Positions 12,311 through 24,291 of a DNA stretch of 64,000 nucleotides are shown here, one piece after another. Below the pieces are notes generated by a model. It had not been told where the DNA came from. It saw only the letters and a program-made list of their open reading frames with translations, and ran no database searches. Each line of letters opens with the position of its first letter. The stretch's first letter is position 1. Source of the stretch: Ophiura sarsii (Eukaryota; Echinodermata; Ophiuroidea; Amphilepidida; Ophiuridae); NCBI GenBank assembly GCA_035610835.1, contig CM069442.1:29093798-29157797 (forward strand), read 5' to 3'. Position numbers and translations under genes: made by a program.

Positions 12311-13181
12311 ATGTTACCTTGCTAAAAAGGCCATCTGTCATCGGCGGGAGTGTTGCCACAGAGTCACAGCAAAACCGGACTTAAACGAATCTACAGGCTA
12401 CTTGTTTGGTTAACGGAAGTATCCTAACCTTGATTAATACACAAGGGAGATGCGAAGCTGGCAAATATGGCGAGTGGGTCATGTGATTTTAATCACAGTC
12501 ACTGAAGTGATCGACAGCTTACTATTTACTATACAATGGTATGGATGAAACTACAGGGTGTATCAGAATGAACTGTACCGTGTTTCTAAAATACATAAAA
12601 AATACAAATTAATTATAGTTTTAAATATAAACACCTGCAATATAAAGGTGAACATTTTTCCTACATTATATGGCAATTTCATTGATACATGTATATCTCT
12701 TTTGGTTCTCGTGTGGCAAGACTTAATCGAAAATCGATGAAAAACAGAGGATCCATTTTGAATCAATCCTCTCTACCACTACCCCCAACATTTCAAACAA
12801 TGTAGCCCACACCACATAAGCAATATTCAAAACTCCCGCCAAAGAAAGGAAAGTTGAAACCCCTCAAGCAGTAATCCCGGTGTATTCAATGTTTGGTATG
12901 CACCAACAATCGATTGATATCAATAGGTTAGTGCCATTAAGAAGAAGGTGCAATATAACTATAATAATTAAACCTATTGTAAGTCAGAAAGCATTTACTA
13001 TTTGAAAGCGTTAGTAATTTCACAGATTTTTTAAATTTATCATTTCGACCAAAATTGAAATCTACCATATAAACCAGAAATGGCCGATTTTCAAAATCTA
13101 AAATTATTATGAAAGCTGGGCGTTCGCACAAGAGATACATGAAACGCTTCAGAAAAAATCGATCGAATTCATACCGTAATA

Positions 13182-14024
13182 CACCTATCAGTTGTAAGAC
13201 GCACTATACGACCACCGGGAGAGGTGCGTCGTGGGTGCGTCGTTTACCAATAATGTTTGACGGAGGGTACGTCAGTGGCAGCCTTTGGTGCGTCAAAAAA
13301 ATGACGGAGGGTGCATCAAGGTCCGTCACTTTACATGGGTGCGTCACAGTGTACATCTGTTTACAAACAACAAAATACGACCTTTAAATATACGCTATAG
13401 GCCTACTATACCACATAACTCCTTGATACCGCCAACCAGGCTCTACTTTAATACCGCCAACATCACTCCGATATCTTATACCGCATGTTCTAAAATGCCT
13501 GAAATCACTCGATCATCGCCAATTGCAATACAAGAGTTTGGCAAACGAAAAAAACAAGGAACCGACAGTAGACCGAGAACCTTTCATTTTTAGAGTAGTG
13601 TCACGTATAAGATAGGGGATCAGCATTGCGCTCTTCCGCACAAGCGCAGAACAATCTAACAACACAGAGGTAGTAAAATATGTTATGAATTTTAGACCAG
13701 TCAGACATTATTGCGCATATAAAAGTTCTCCTCTTGGTTCCGTCCATCCCGGTCCCGGTCCGGGGTCTAAAGTAGTTTCATTTTCAGTAGTCATCGTGTT
13801 TTATCCAGTTTAGTCAACGATATCTGACAACGGGGTGCGTCGTCATGGTCCGTCAGAATCCACCAATGGTGCGTCCAAACATTGACTGAGGGTGCGGGTG
13901 GATTGCAATGGTCCGTCGTTTTTTTGACACAGGGTGCGTCATGGTACATGAGAAGTTGACGCACCTCGGTAAAGTGACGCACCACTCCCGGGGGTCGTAT
14001 AGTGCGTCTTACAACTGATAGGTG
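13182..14024. mobile_element. DNA transposon with 32-bp TIR and GGTGCGTC subterminal repeats
   Basis: CACCTATCAGTTGTAAGACG at 13182 continues for about 32 bp and is inverted at the right end up to 14024; TA abuts both ends. Both subterminal regions carry many copies of GGTGCGTC and GGTCCGTC in mirrored order, like transposase-binding arrays. No transposase remnant was recognised. Confidence 0.75.
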
Positions 14025-14329
14025 TATAATAAATCATATTGCCCCGGTACAGTACATTCTGATTCACCCTGAACAGACAAAATGGTAATAGTTTTGCAAT
14101 TTTGCAATTGTTAACTGCACTAGACTTTAGACAAATCCCGGAGTACTATTTGAAATGTTTAATAAAAGTAAGTTTTCACTTGAATTGGATTGTAGAAATG
14201 AAGAAACACTGAATCATAAGCCATCACGTAACGGTTCTTAGGGCTGGCAGCGGTTCTTGGACTGCGAATGAGTCCCATATTTACGGGTTATAGCAATTAT
14301 AGGAACATGATTTAAAGCAACCCGTAGAA

Positions 14330-14510
14330 GCTCGCCGCAAATTCCGGTCTATTTTCCGTTCACATGTGTTTCCTTGACACCTGTAAAAAGAGTTTACCAA
14401 GTGTCGAGAGAAAAGGATCAATGGCCAATGTCCCTCACAGGCTAAGCTTCACCATGTTCACACTAATGTCCAGTACGATGATGAATTTTAACTGAGTGAT
14501 CGAATCTTAT
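14330..14510. repeat. Dispersed segment R2, partial copy C
   Basis: Shares TTCCGTTCACATGTGTT, GAGAAAAGGATCAA and GTCC-GATGATGA-TGATCGAAT landmarks with 53600-53760. Confidence 0.65.
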
Positions 14511-14945
14511 ACAAATATGGACTGTTCATGAGGGAAATGGGGTGAACTATTGCCCAAGGTGATCTAGAGACGGTAAGCCTACTATTTTCCCGAAGCCGAG
14601 TGCTAAGGGAAAATAGTAGGCTTAGGTCTATAGATCACCGAGGAACAAGTTCACCCCATTTCACGAATAAAGAGTAGTCCATATGTGACCTGCTCCCACA
14701 AAACCCGACATAAGTCGCCAGAACACTTATGGAGATACAGCTCAATAGAGTTGTCACAAATCAATAGAAAACAAAGGAATTTTCAAGAGAAATATTGATT
14801 TTTCATTGGAAAAAGTTTGAGCAATTTCTCCAAGTGATACATCATTTTAAAGCTTGTTATTTAGCATTTTCAATCTCAACAAATCAGACAAAATATTTTT
14901 CAGCACTTATGTCTGGTTTTGTGGGAGCAGGTCACATATTTGTTT
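14509..14945. repeat. Long hairpin interrupted by a MITE
   Basis: An imperfect palindrome with arms from about 14509 to 14595 and 14596 to 14684 (GGGGTGAAC...GTTCACCCC; CCTACTATTTTCCC...GGGAAAATAGTAGG). Its outer arm resumes after the MITE at 14685-14935. Confidence 0.75.
14685..14935. mobile_element. MITE with GTGACCTGCTCCCAC TIRs
   Basis: TIR GTGACCTGCTCCCACAAAAC at 14685 and its inverse ending at 14935, flanked by ATAT on each side. It lies inside the palindrome, whose arm continues TTTGT on the far side, so it inserted later. Confidence 0.8.
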
Positions 14946-15232
14946 TATATAACGCATAAAAATATTTTGTGCGCGATTTTGATCAAATAAAACATGAAAA
15001 AGATCTTACAGGCGAGTCAATCCTCCATGCCATAACGGCAAAATCGTACGAGGCAAGGCATTTTTGTCTTTCAAAAAGTACTATTGACCGCCCGGGCAAT
15101 AGTACTTTTTGAAAGACAACAAATTACTGGGAAGTGACGTCAAGCATCAAATGGACCAAACTATTTTTCGTTATCTGATGTAGTATCCACCAATCAGATG
15201 GCTAGAATATTTTCATGCGTTATATAACATAT
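14944..15232. mobile_element. Small inverted-repeat element
   Basis: TATATAACGCATAAAAATAT near 14944 and its inverse near 15209-15230. It encloses a perfect 23-bp-arm hairpin at 15064-15119. Confidence 0.6.
15064..15119. repeat. Perfect hairpin, 23-bp arms, 10-nt loop
   Basis: 15064-15086 pairs exactly with 15097-15119 around the GC-rich loop ACCGCCCGGG. Confidence 0.9.
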
Positions 15233-16646
15233 GACATTGCATTGAGGCAGCATCTACTGTATGAGGTACTATGGTACATTTTGACTACCGTTTTCGATTC
15301 ACAATGCAAATTAAAGTAGAATGGAAAGTTTAATTACATTATTACAATACAAGTAGTCGTAAAGGGGTTGGTACTCAAGTAGCCAGATTAGAGTGAGACA
15401 TCAGCAAGTGTTTTAATATAATATGCGTAATGTTAACAAAATATAGTAATATGCGTAATGATAACAAACTGTAGTATGTTTTAAATATATGAGTGATCTT
15501 TTAGAATAATAACTTACCAATTTAACTCATATCGTTATTTCTTTGTTCTATTACCCGATCTGTTCAGTATCTCCGTTTAAACAGGTATGTATGATTAAAA
15601 TACAAAGCACCAAATGGGCGAAAAGCTGTTTCAGATTCTTACTAATGTTTTTATTAATCGTATTATTAATAAAATCTTTCTCATTGGACATCATCCTGCG
15701 AGGGCGGCATTATGGATTGAGCAGATGAGTTCTGGCATATAATACATAATGTATCAAGGTATCCATTTCAGGGTCATGAATGTGGCCTGGTTTGCACGCC
15801 TTTTGTTAACATGGTAAACTCATTTGATAATGAACTTTCGATACATCTTGTACATCAGCAGTACATAAGGTAGCCTCAATATCCGACAGCGGTATGAAGG
15901 TATGGTATACTTCAACTGGTGATTTTAACAGCAATAGAACATTAATTGTCTCGATATATGGAGCAATGCTTCGTGCTATCGCTCGTGGTTTTCGCGTAAT
16001 ATATTCTCTCTGTATTACGCCTTCTATTGAGTTAATCAAGTTCGTATCATTACCTGTCTCGGTGAATATTTGTCAAAAGTATCTTATTACAACATTGTAC
16101 ATTAATCAACCCGGACGTGTGCCAGGTAATTCATTTTATATTTGCAAATTTTAGAGCAGACGATGGGGACGTACTTAAAACTGCAATGCATATCTGAGGT
16201 CATTGTGCCGATATCCCTCAACCTACAATTGTCTGAATAAATCAGACTAAATATCGTAAGTACACAGATATGGTGGCACAGATTTCCATGATCAACAACA
16301 TAATTGGCTATTCCATTTGAAATCCATACATCACCTATCATGGATGGTATGACCTTAATCTTCCACACAGGATGTGTAGATTTCAAATAGAATCACCCAT
16401 ACAGGTAAAATCCACACTACCTGTGGGGAAGGTTATAGGGAATGTCTCCCATGATAGACCAATATGATATATTTTGAAGACTTTCAAAATGATTGTGGTA
16501 TTTCCTGGATGATTCTGTTAAGCCTTGCCTGCTATATATATAAAATATTTACTAATGCGTCCCTATAGAGAATAATCTTATGCTCCTCTGTCAGTTGTCC
16601 CTGTATAGTTAAATGGTAAAAGCTTCGATTTAGCTATAGAATGTTG
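15233..16646. other. No feature recognised
   Basis: AT-rich sequence with only short overlapping frames on both strands. Nothing supports a gene. Confidence 0.5.
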
Positions 16647-16814
16647 CCGGAGAAGCCATAGTCTCCCTGGAGCCATAGTCCGGCCTCCGTAGACATACAC
16701 TGAATATAGCGTGAAACTAGTGTTGCGTGTATAGATGACTGCCCTATACCAACCTATACTTTAATGTTCAGGGCGGACTATTGCTCCAGGGGACTATGTC
16801 TCCTTCTGCACCGG
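16647..16814. mobile_element. Short inverted-repeat element
   Basis: CCGGAGAAGCCATAGTCTCC (16647) is mirrored by GGACTATGTCTCCTTCTGCACCGG-type sequence ending 16814; arms about 38 bp, imperfect. Confidence 0.6.
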
Positions 16815-17321
16815 TATGAGAATATTAACGTTCCCCCATAACTGAGCGTCCTCGTGATCCTAGCTCTCATAGACTCACGCGGAATAATTCACAACCTTGT
16901 GGATGACGCTAGGAAACTTCCGATGCGTGAAAACACGTACAGTTTAGATCGGCCTAAGGCCTAGGACTCTCAGCTATTTGTTAATTCATGACACTGGCAT
17001 TATCTCCGATAAACTATTTATGTTTAAGTCGCCGGCAGAGAAGATCAGCACATGCCCTACACGCGCGCTTAATACTGACCGTGTGGGCGGTGTTAACATA
17101 TACGCCATAGATACAATCGGGCCAATCGGGTTAGACTTGACCTCTGGTCTCAGGCTCACTACCCTCTCTCTCCCAATTCCTGGTTACAAGTATTCCGTCA
17201 GATATAAACTGTATGCTGTAGCGCGCGTGCATGTCTCATTGATCATACATGTATACCTATTGTTGTATTGGACAATGTGAGAGAGATCTGTGTCTTTACG
17301 GGGTCATACGCCACAACATCA

Positions 17322-17502
17322 TCATTCGCACAGCATCATACACTCCAACCTTTGTACGGATAGCGTAGCAGGATAGCAAGATTGACAATTAGCTCTGCAT
17401 CCTTTGTATGCCATGGTAGCACTCATCAGACTACCAGAAATCACCAACACCATAATTGGAATAGTATGGTGACGATTATTCATAGTCACAGATGGCAACA
17501 CA
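17322..17502 (-). CDS. Possible small secreted Cys-rich peptide exon
   Basis: After a good acceptor (TTTTCTCTCCAG, ending 17503) an ATG at 17483 opens 53 codons. Residues 8-25 (IPIMVLVISGSLMSATMA) resemble a signal peptide. The rest holds five cysteines as C-x3-C-x2-C-x11-C-x3-C-E, then TGA. The order and the CE ending recall the N-terminal Cys module of opioid-type neuropeptide precursors, but the x11 spacing is shorter than the family's 13-15 and no peptide-bearing exon was recognised nearby. A chance ORF is quite possible. A donor-like GTATGA before the fourth cysteine offers another exon end. Confidence 0.25.
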
Positions 17503-18212
17503 CTGGAGAGAAAACACTTGTATTTTAATTGAAATATTTTAAAAATGTGTCTCTTTAATAATTGCAGCATAAGTTCGAAAATCAGAAATTAGGAGTGATT
17601 TAATTGGCAATCGTTAGCGAAGGTTTAGAACAAGGGTGGAGAACAAATATGACGTTGATGACTAATACTAATGAATTTGTCAAGAGCCTAGTTGGAGACC
17701 AAACTACCCTCTGTAATGAGATTATCCACAGTAATACTTTGCACATATTGCCACAAAAGTGATGGAGAACACCGCAGAGAAGAGGTTCATTGAATGAAAA
17801 TTACGTAAACAGGTAAACGTACACGTGATTAACCAATGATCCGTTGGATTGATGACGTAAAGAGGCAACTTGCCTAGTATCTCCTATTTCCGCCATCGCA
17901 TGTTTCGAAACAGCCATAAATGACACTCCGTCATTAATAGGGTGTCAACGAATCAGTCAAGCATTGGACACGAAGACGACGACACTGAGTACTTACCAGA
18001 TTGATTTTTTCGACAGGGCAATGACGTTATGTTTCTTTCTACATTATGATGCCAGGTTAGTAACAGTTGAAAAAAGCTGTATGTGTAAAGACGTGTCTCT
18101 TATATCAAATGCTGCCAGAATCATATAAGGTTGCACTTAATTTGGTTTACAAAACACCAGGTGATCAAATAATTTGTGACCAAGATGTTGATAATTTTAC
18201 ATAATATTTTTC

Positions 18213-18597
18213 TTAAACGGGAATTGAGAGATACGTATGGGAGTGCGCCCTCAATTATCCTGGAAATCAGGTTTTTTGCATCAAAGAAATACTTGGGCAT
18301 ATACTAACTACCATCTAAAAAAGTTTACCATCATTCGCCGTTTATCATATGAAATTTCATGATTTTCTTAGTTTCGATATGATCATATCGAAACTAGGTG
18401 CTGAATTCGGAAGTTATGCTATCGTTTTACGTGCGGACTTTCGCGTCAAATCTCAACCCGGAAGTGCCGTTATTTGCTTATTTGGCATGAAGGCGATGTC
18501 GGAACTGTATGACAATTTGGATTTGGGCTATGTTGATGATTATATTTACGTTATTTGCTCAGTGAGTATATCGATACATTTCTCAATGCCCCTTTAA
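18213..18597. mobile_element. TTAA hairpin element with perfect central palindrome
   Basis: TTAA at 18213-18216 and 18594-18597; ends resemble AGGGGCATTGAGA in inverse. The centre, 18369-18396, is a perfect 28-bp palindrome. A related half-copy is at about 60295-60447. The 82-codon frame inside is not a gene. Confidence 0.75.
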
Positions 18598-18599
18598 CC

Positions 18600-21283
18600 G
18601 ATTGATTATAATTAGAAACACTTAAAAACATATAAATCTTCCAAAATAGCACGTTTTTACACGTTTATCGCATCAATATAATGCCTAGAAACAAAACCAA
18701 TGGTGATTACGCGATATTTTTTTCATAACCTAGCGAGGCCACACAAATCGAATGGCTCCCTTATCTGTGAGTGAGGCACATTACAATGCCCTATATACGA
18801 AATAAATAACATAACTAAAGTAAAATATTGACAGTTTGACACCACTGAATAATTACACACGAGTATTAGTAAATGAGAACAAAGGCCAGGGTTTGGTGGT
18901 TGAGGAGCCCAGCAATACAAGGCTAACCCGCTGAATAGCCTCATATATTAAGTATGCACTTTTCCCGTAAATAGCGCCATTATAGTTTACGGAATAAATC
19001 CTATACCCTAATACGTGTTACACCCTGATACGGGTTATGAAAACAGATGGATATTCAGGACTATTTAAAACTCGTCAGACATGTAGTATGTCAGCGTATT
19101 CGTTTGGAAAATTAAGCAGTCTATGGTTACCAATTGTCTGTACTTTTTATGGCAGAAAATAAACCTCTCAAAAAATGCGGAAATAGTTTTCATTCGCCTA
19201 AGTTTTGTATATTTCGTTACTTGTTTATAATGCGTTGTACATCAATATAAAGCTGATATGTTTATCTTTCCAATGATACCACATTTGTGGCAATCACTTG
19301 TTTCAATGTTCACCCACCTGCTTTAGAATATAGTGAGGACTCGTTCTCAATGTGCAAAAATCGTGGGTTTTCCGTGCACCACACCGGGACTCTCCCAAAC
19401 CAACTATTTCAAACTCCCTTTCATGATCGTAAGACATATTAATGATGCTACAAAGATAACCTTTGGAAAGCCAAGGTTTTTTTTTAAAGATGGTGTCCAA
19501 ATTGGCCGCCAGAATGATCAAATTTCATAAAATGATATTTATCAACCAAAATGTATTATGAAATTATATGTTTAGATTAGATGATTAGATGTATAGACCC
19601 CTCATATCCAGTACTTTTGCTTTGTTAAAACACTTTAGATCCAAGATCATCAAAATATGGACAGAAATAGCTGATTCGACATTATCTAGTACTAATGCTA
19701 CTTTCTATAAACAGATATATGATAAATCGATTATGTCATAACCATGTTTAGCGACCATTTTGGACGGGACGCCATCTTGAATACCAAAATAATGTTGGTA
19801 ACATCTTGAATATGTTTAGGACAATGACAGAGAGGTAAGCAAGTTGGTGTTTTGGGGTGTACGGACGACAACCCCCTCCCCCTCCTCCCCTTCCCCGTTG
19901 ATACCCGCCTAATAGAGCATCACTCAACATTGTATATAAGTTGTTAAGGTAACATTTCGTTGAATAAACGACATAGTTGTTTTAAGCGCAAATTAGTGGT
20001 GGGTTTAGAACATTTGGCACTGAAACAAGTAATTGAAAATGTGGGCATTATGTGGTATCGTTGGAAAGAGGATTATATTAGCTTTCCATCGATATTTAAC
20101 ACAATATGAATATATCAAGTAATAATATACGAACAATTGCCGATTTAAAAATAATGGCCGAACTTTTGTTGAGGACTTTACATATCATCTTCTTGGTTAC
20201 TACTGGTGATATCTAATCATCTTTCTGGTGTCGACTGTCTCTTCGATTCGTTTCATTTCACTGATTATTATATTTCTGAACCAATCAGAAGGTATGGTGG
20301 AGAATTATACTAAACGTATAGATGTCCAGTTGAACCACGGACGTAGATTAACAAGTTATTTCCAATTTGATTCAACTATGAATTTGATTAATTGAGCCAT
20401 GAAATTCCGACCAACATTTAAGAGCTTCTTGATTTCAAAACTGCCCCTTTTCATTGAAATTAACATTTCAATTTATTCAGTCATTTGTAGTACAATACAC
20501 ATTCATATACTCGAACATAAGCTTTCTTTACATCACACTAAGCTTTAGTAGAGAGACAACATAGACATGGGGGTATCTGACCAGCAAGTAGTTTGTAGCC
20601 GCAAGTGTAAACAAATAAATTTAGGCTTTCATTAGTTGATAAACGCGTAGCTAATACACACCTAACAGAAAAAGCTCCTGATCAGGCGCTTTCCGTATAA
20701 TTCAAAATTAACAATTGGTACCCACAATTTGAGATACATCAATCGAGGAAGGTTGTGACGTATCGAAACGTTTACCATGTTATTTACTGGTCTGTACATG
20801 TTTAACCATTGTACCAACCAGTAAATGACATGGTTTACGCATACTAAGTATGCTAGTTTTCTTATTTTTCATCGGATTGATCTCATATTTTCATGATATC
20901 ATAATAGTAATTGGGGTTTACATTGAGACTAAATTGGTCATGGTCCAATGATTATAACAAGAATGATACCGTCATGAAACAGAGTCCTAATTTTTTTGAT
21001 TCACCCTGTAGTTTTAGCATTTGGCATGCAATAGAAACTAAATGCTTAGAAACAGTGTTAAACCTTATCAATTAATCAATGAATCAATGTCTGCTCGGTT
21101 AAACTCTGATATCCCGAGAGTCAAATTCAAGTAGGCATCTACTGAAGGTTTTTTTCCGCTGATAGAAAATGCACTTAACACAAAAATTCATTCAAATTCA
21201 TAATCAATATCGATACCGAAATCTAAAACATGCATCAAGTGGGCAAATACCTTCTCCGTAATGTGTATATCGGTTCCAAAAAT
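18600..21283. other. Repeat-rich stretch, no gene
   Basis: Contains an inverted pair at about 19200-19310 and 19990-20110 (TTTCCAATGATACCACAT and its mirror) and an imperfect hairpin at 20770-20838. Sequence near 20645-20730 resembles an arm of the 41362-41966 foldback. No coding evidence. Confidence 0.5.
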
Positions 21284-22193
21284 GGGGTCAGGCCGTTTAG
21301 TGTACCCACTTTTCTGAACCCACTTTTTTATTTGTTGAATATGTAGTAAATAATAATAAAGAACATCCTTTGAATTATTGTTTAAATATGTACATTTACG
21401 TACGAGAAAAACAGTTTTTCTTAATAAATCATAAACATGATATCGAGCCACGTGCGTATAGTATCCAATTCGGTTTCTGTTCCTACTTGTAAATATGGTC
21501 AAGGATTTTGATTTTCCCTATCTGTCGCAACGTCGCAATCGGATATACACACGAGGATCCCACCGGGGGTTGGTTTAGCATTATAGCTGAACACACAGCC
21601 CCATCAGCTATCATTTTGTTGGTTTATATAACAATTCAATTCAATCAATGAAATGTTTACTTATTGTTAATAAATGTTATTTATTTAAGTTATTTGTTTA
21701 TTCATTTATATATATATTTAACTATTTATTTACTGAATAATCAAATTATTTATTTATTCATTCATTCATTTACCAATTTATTTGAAGCGATAATGAGTGT
21801 GGCTTCATCCTAAATCTATTTCGATTTACGCACTTGATCAGTGCTCATCACCTTCTGCAAAATCAACCACAAAGTAAGGCGTTCAATTGCATGTGGCTCA
21901 TGTATATGGTACATGTATCGTTGCTCGTGTCCGGTTTCTCGTGAGTGTCTTGCGTAAGGGGGGCTCTTGCGTAAGCACGTACTGTAGCATTTCCTCAGCT
22001 ACACTGACATTATTGAACACAATGCACGAACGAGGCTGGGCATAAAATGCATTAAAATAGGGTTTTACTTCCTATTTCGCCGAAATATTCAGGAATATTA
22101 GTTGTACTTGTTGCCCCATTGCATAACTCAAATTCAAAAAGTGGGTTCAGGTGGGTTCAGAAAAGTGGGTTCACCAAACGGCCTGACCCCAAA
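21284..22193. mobile_element. Inverted-repeat element, about 0.9 kb
   Basis: GGGGTCAGGCCGTTTAGTG at 21284 with GTGGGTTCAGAAAAG-type sequence is mirrored at 22136-22193. It is inside sequence related to the 41.4-kb foldback arms (21181-21280 and 22201-22300). The interior is AT-rich. Confidence 0.6.
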
Positions 22194-22376
22194 AAATGTA
22201 CGAAATAGATTAAGTGAGTAGATTTCGTCCTCGTAATTGGATACCTCAATCATACAAAATTGAGTGGATACTTTTCAAGGTTACAATTTCTCCATTTTAA
22301 CTCTGTACTGTCTGTCACCAATTGAACAGGTGTATGACCAGTTCAACAGTGGTGAACTGCCAAAGTGGTAGGCCAG

Positions 22377-22605
22377 CTTTAAAGTTATGATGGTAAGACC
22401 CAACGAAAACAAAGTTGTAGCATTTCTCTATTGGATATCATCGCGTGTCATAAGCAGTATCATTGTATGAATCACTATCCATCCACCGATGCCCGACTGA
22501 TTTTGATATTTACGTACGATACCAATAAATGATATCCCTTAGAAAAACCTTTTGTTTTTCGTTGGGTCTGGTCACTTAAGCCACCATAAACTTCAGAGTA
22601 TTCAC
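22377..22605. repeat. Small inverted repeat
   Basis: AAGACCCAACGAAAACAAAG (22396) is mirrored by CTTTTGTTTTTCGTTGGGTC (22550), with weaker pairing outside. Confidence 0.6.
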
Positions 22606-23080
22606 TCAATTGTTGCAAATTACGGGGCCGATATCTGTTCATTTAATATATCATACATTGTTGGTACCGATTAAATGCAAATTATATGAGCACATGGTTT
22701 AGTTGTATAAACTGTAAATGCCCCACCCGGGCACCGACGGTATCTATACATTTTTTTAAATCGGTGCCAGTGACAATAAAACTGCTGGATCGTAGACAAT
22801 TAATAGGTACTCCTGACAGGAAAAGAGACGTGTTACTCTAAGCATGGTAGATTAAAGTCAGATGATATTCATTCTTTGCGTAATCTCTCAGGTGTTTCAT
22901 AATAACCGCTCGTTGTTTCCGTTAAAATACATGAAGTTGATACATCAGAAAAAGAAGAACAAAATATTCTGGTACATGTCAAAGAATCACTAGATGTGGT
23001 ACTGTTATCGGAGGTAGATAGTTGCCACATGAGAACTTCTAGGAATCAGAAGTTGGCGACAGTGCACAATAGTAGAATAC

Positions 23081-23328
23081 TTAATTACTTTCCACGCGGC
23101 AACGTCTGCAGACGACTGATCAAACATTTCACAAGATGTTAAAACAATATTAACATTATTGAATTTCATCACAGTATTGGGATTCACAATAAGAAATGCA
23201 TTAAAATGAGTACTTACAAGCCTAATATTGGTTAATTAATCCTTGAGATAGACTTTGAAATTTAGGAAAAGTTTCTAAAAATCTTTTTTTATAATATGGT
23301 TAAACTAATAGCCGCGTGGAAAGTGTCT
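23081..23328. mobile_element. piggyBac-like TTAA MITE
   Basis: TTAA then TACTTTCCACGCGGC at the left, GCCGCGTGGAAAGTGT at the right, with the internal GTCTGCAGACGAC palindrome. Right TTAA is mutated. Confidence 0.85.
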
Positions 23329-23676
23329 AGCATGACTGCATCGAGGCAGTGATATCATTGTCAGTGATAATTGACTTAAATGCAGCAATAATACCTATTC
23401 ACTTGCTTACACAATCGGCCGTGTCAATATTGCCTCAATAGTAAACATTCAGAACATGTCATTAACGTTTAAATAGAAGAGTGGGTGTTTTGATTAAAAC
23501 TCGGAATGTTTCATTCTTTCCGATTTCTTTGTGGAAAAACAGTTTAATAGAGAATAAAAATGATTCAAGCGTTTATTTGTCAAATATAAGAACAAGTTGA
23601 TATTTTATTCATTAGCAGGACCTTTGAAGAATAGGAGCCATTTGTTAAAATTAATTCTAAAAGCAGGTAAAGCATT

Positions 23677-23891
23677 TTAATACTTTCCAAGCAGCAGTTT
23701 TCTGCAGACAACAGTTTCAAAATTTCACACAAACTGTTTCAAAATTTCAAAATTGAGATTAATGAATTTCATCATTATTTTGCATATTATTCGTTCAGTA
23801 ATTCTTGAGATACGACTTCGAAGTTTGGGAAAGGTTTCTGACAAATTTGTTTTGTATATGGTAAAACTAATAGCCGCGTGGAAAGTGTTAA
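23677..23891. mobile_element. piggyBac-like TTAA MITE
   Basis: TTAA at both ends (23677-23680, 23888-23891); right end GCCGCGTGGAAAGTG, left end diverged to TACTTTCCAAGCAGC. Lies in the 3' flank of the receptor gene. Confidence 0.85.
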
Positions 23892-24027
23892 GCCTGGTTT
23901 CATGTACTCGAAACTTTAAATCGCCCAACTACCCCATCCATATTGCAGAAAATCGAAAGAAAAAAAAACTCAATTAATTCCTGAAACAATTATAATATCT
24001 GTTGAAATGAACAGATCAGCCACGGGT

Positions 24028-24291
24028 TTATTCATCCTTTCTAGGTCCTTTGTAATGTCCGACGTGTCTAAGAATTTCATCCAAAGGCCATAAATAACAG
24101 TAGAAATATATGAGAGTGAAAGCTAAAAATGCTGCTGGGAACACAATGCGAGCAGATGTGTCGATATGATTACTTAGTTTTTTCTTTTCTTCTTTCTTTA
24201 CTTTCGCCTTTTTAGGCGCTTTACACCCTCCTCTCCGTGCATCCATTGAGCAGAAACTTTCTAGAAAACTAGGTCTCTTTCGTTTTCTTTT
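24028..24291 (-). CDS. Receptor last exon: basic loop, M4 and stop (264 nt)
   Basis: Starts KRKRKRPSFLESF after a CAG acceptor at 24292-24294, continues through a Lys-rich stretch, then IDTSARIVFPAAFLAFTLIY, the M4 signature (family form ID-x-x-S/W-R-x-x-F-P-x-x-F). It ends LRHVGHYKGPRKDE and TAA at 24028-24030. The tail after M4 is longer than in many GABA-A subunits. On the minus strand, candidate AATAAA signals lie near 23606 and 23573. The 3' flank then holds two piggyBac-like MITEs. Confidence 0.92.
   Translation of the reverse strand, partial: KRKRKRPSFLESFCSMDARRGGCKAPKKAKVKKEEKKKLSNHIDTSARIVFPAAFLAFTLIYFYCYLWPLDEILRHVGHYKGPRKDE

Noticed and set aside
20750..20790. TGTGACGTATCGAAACG, resembling a hammerhead core
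   Set aside because: There is no stem II between the two motifs and no Penelope-like sequence around it.
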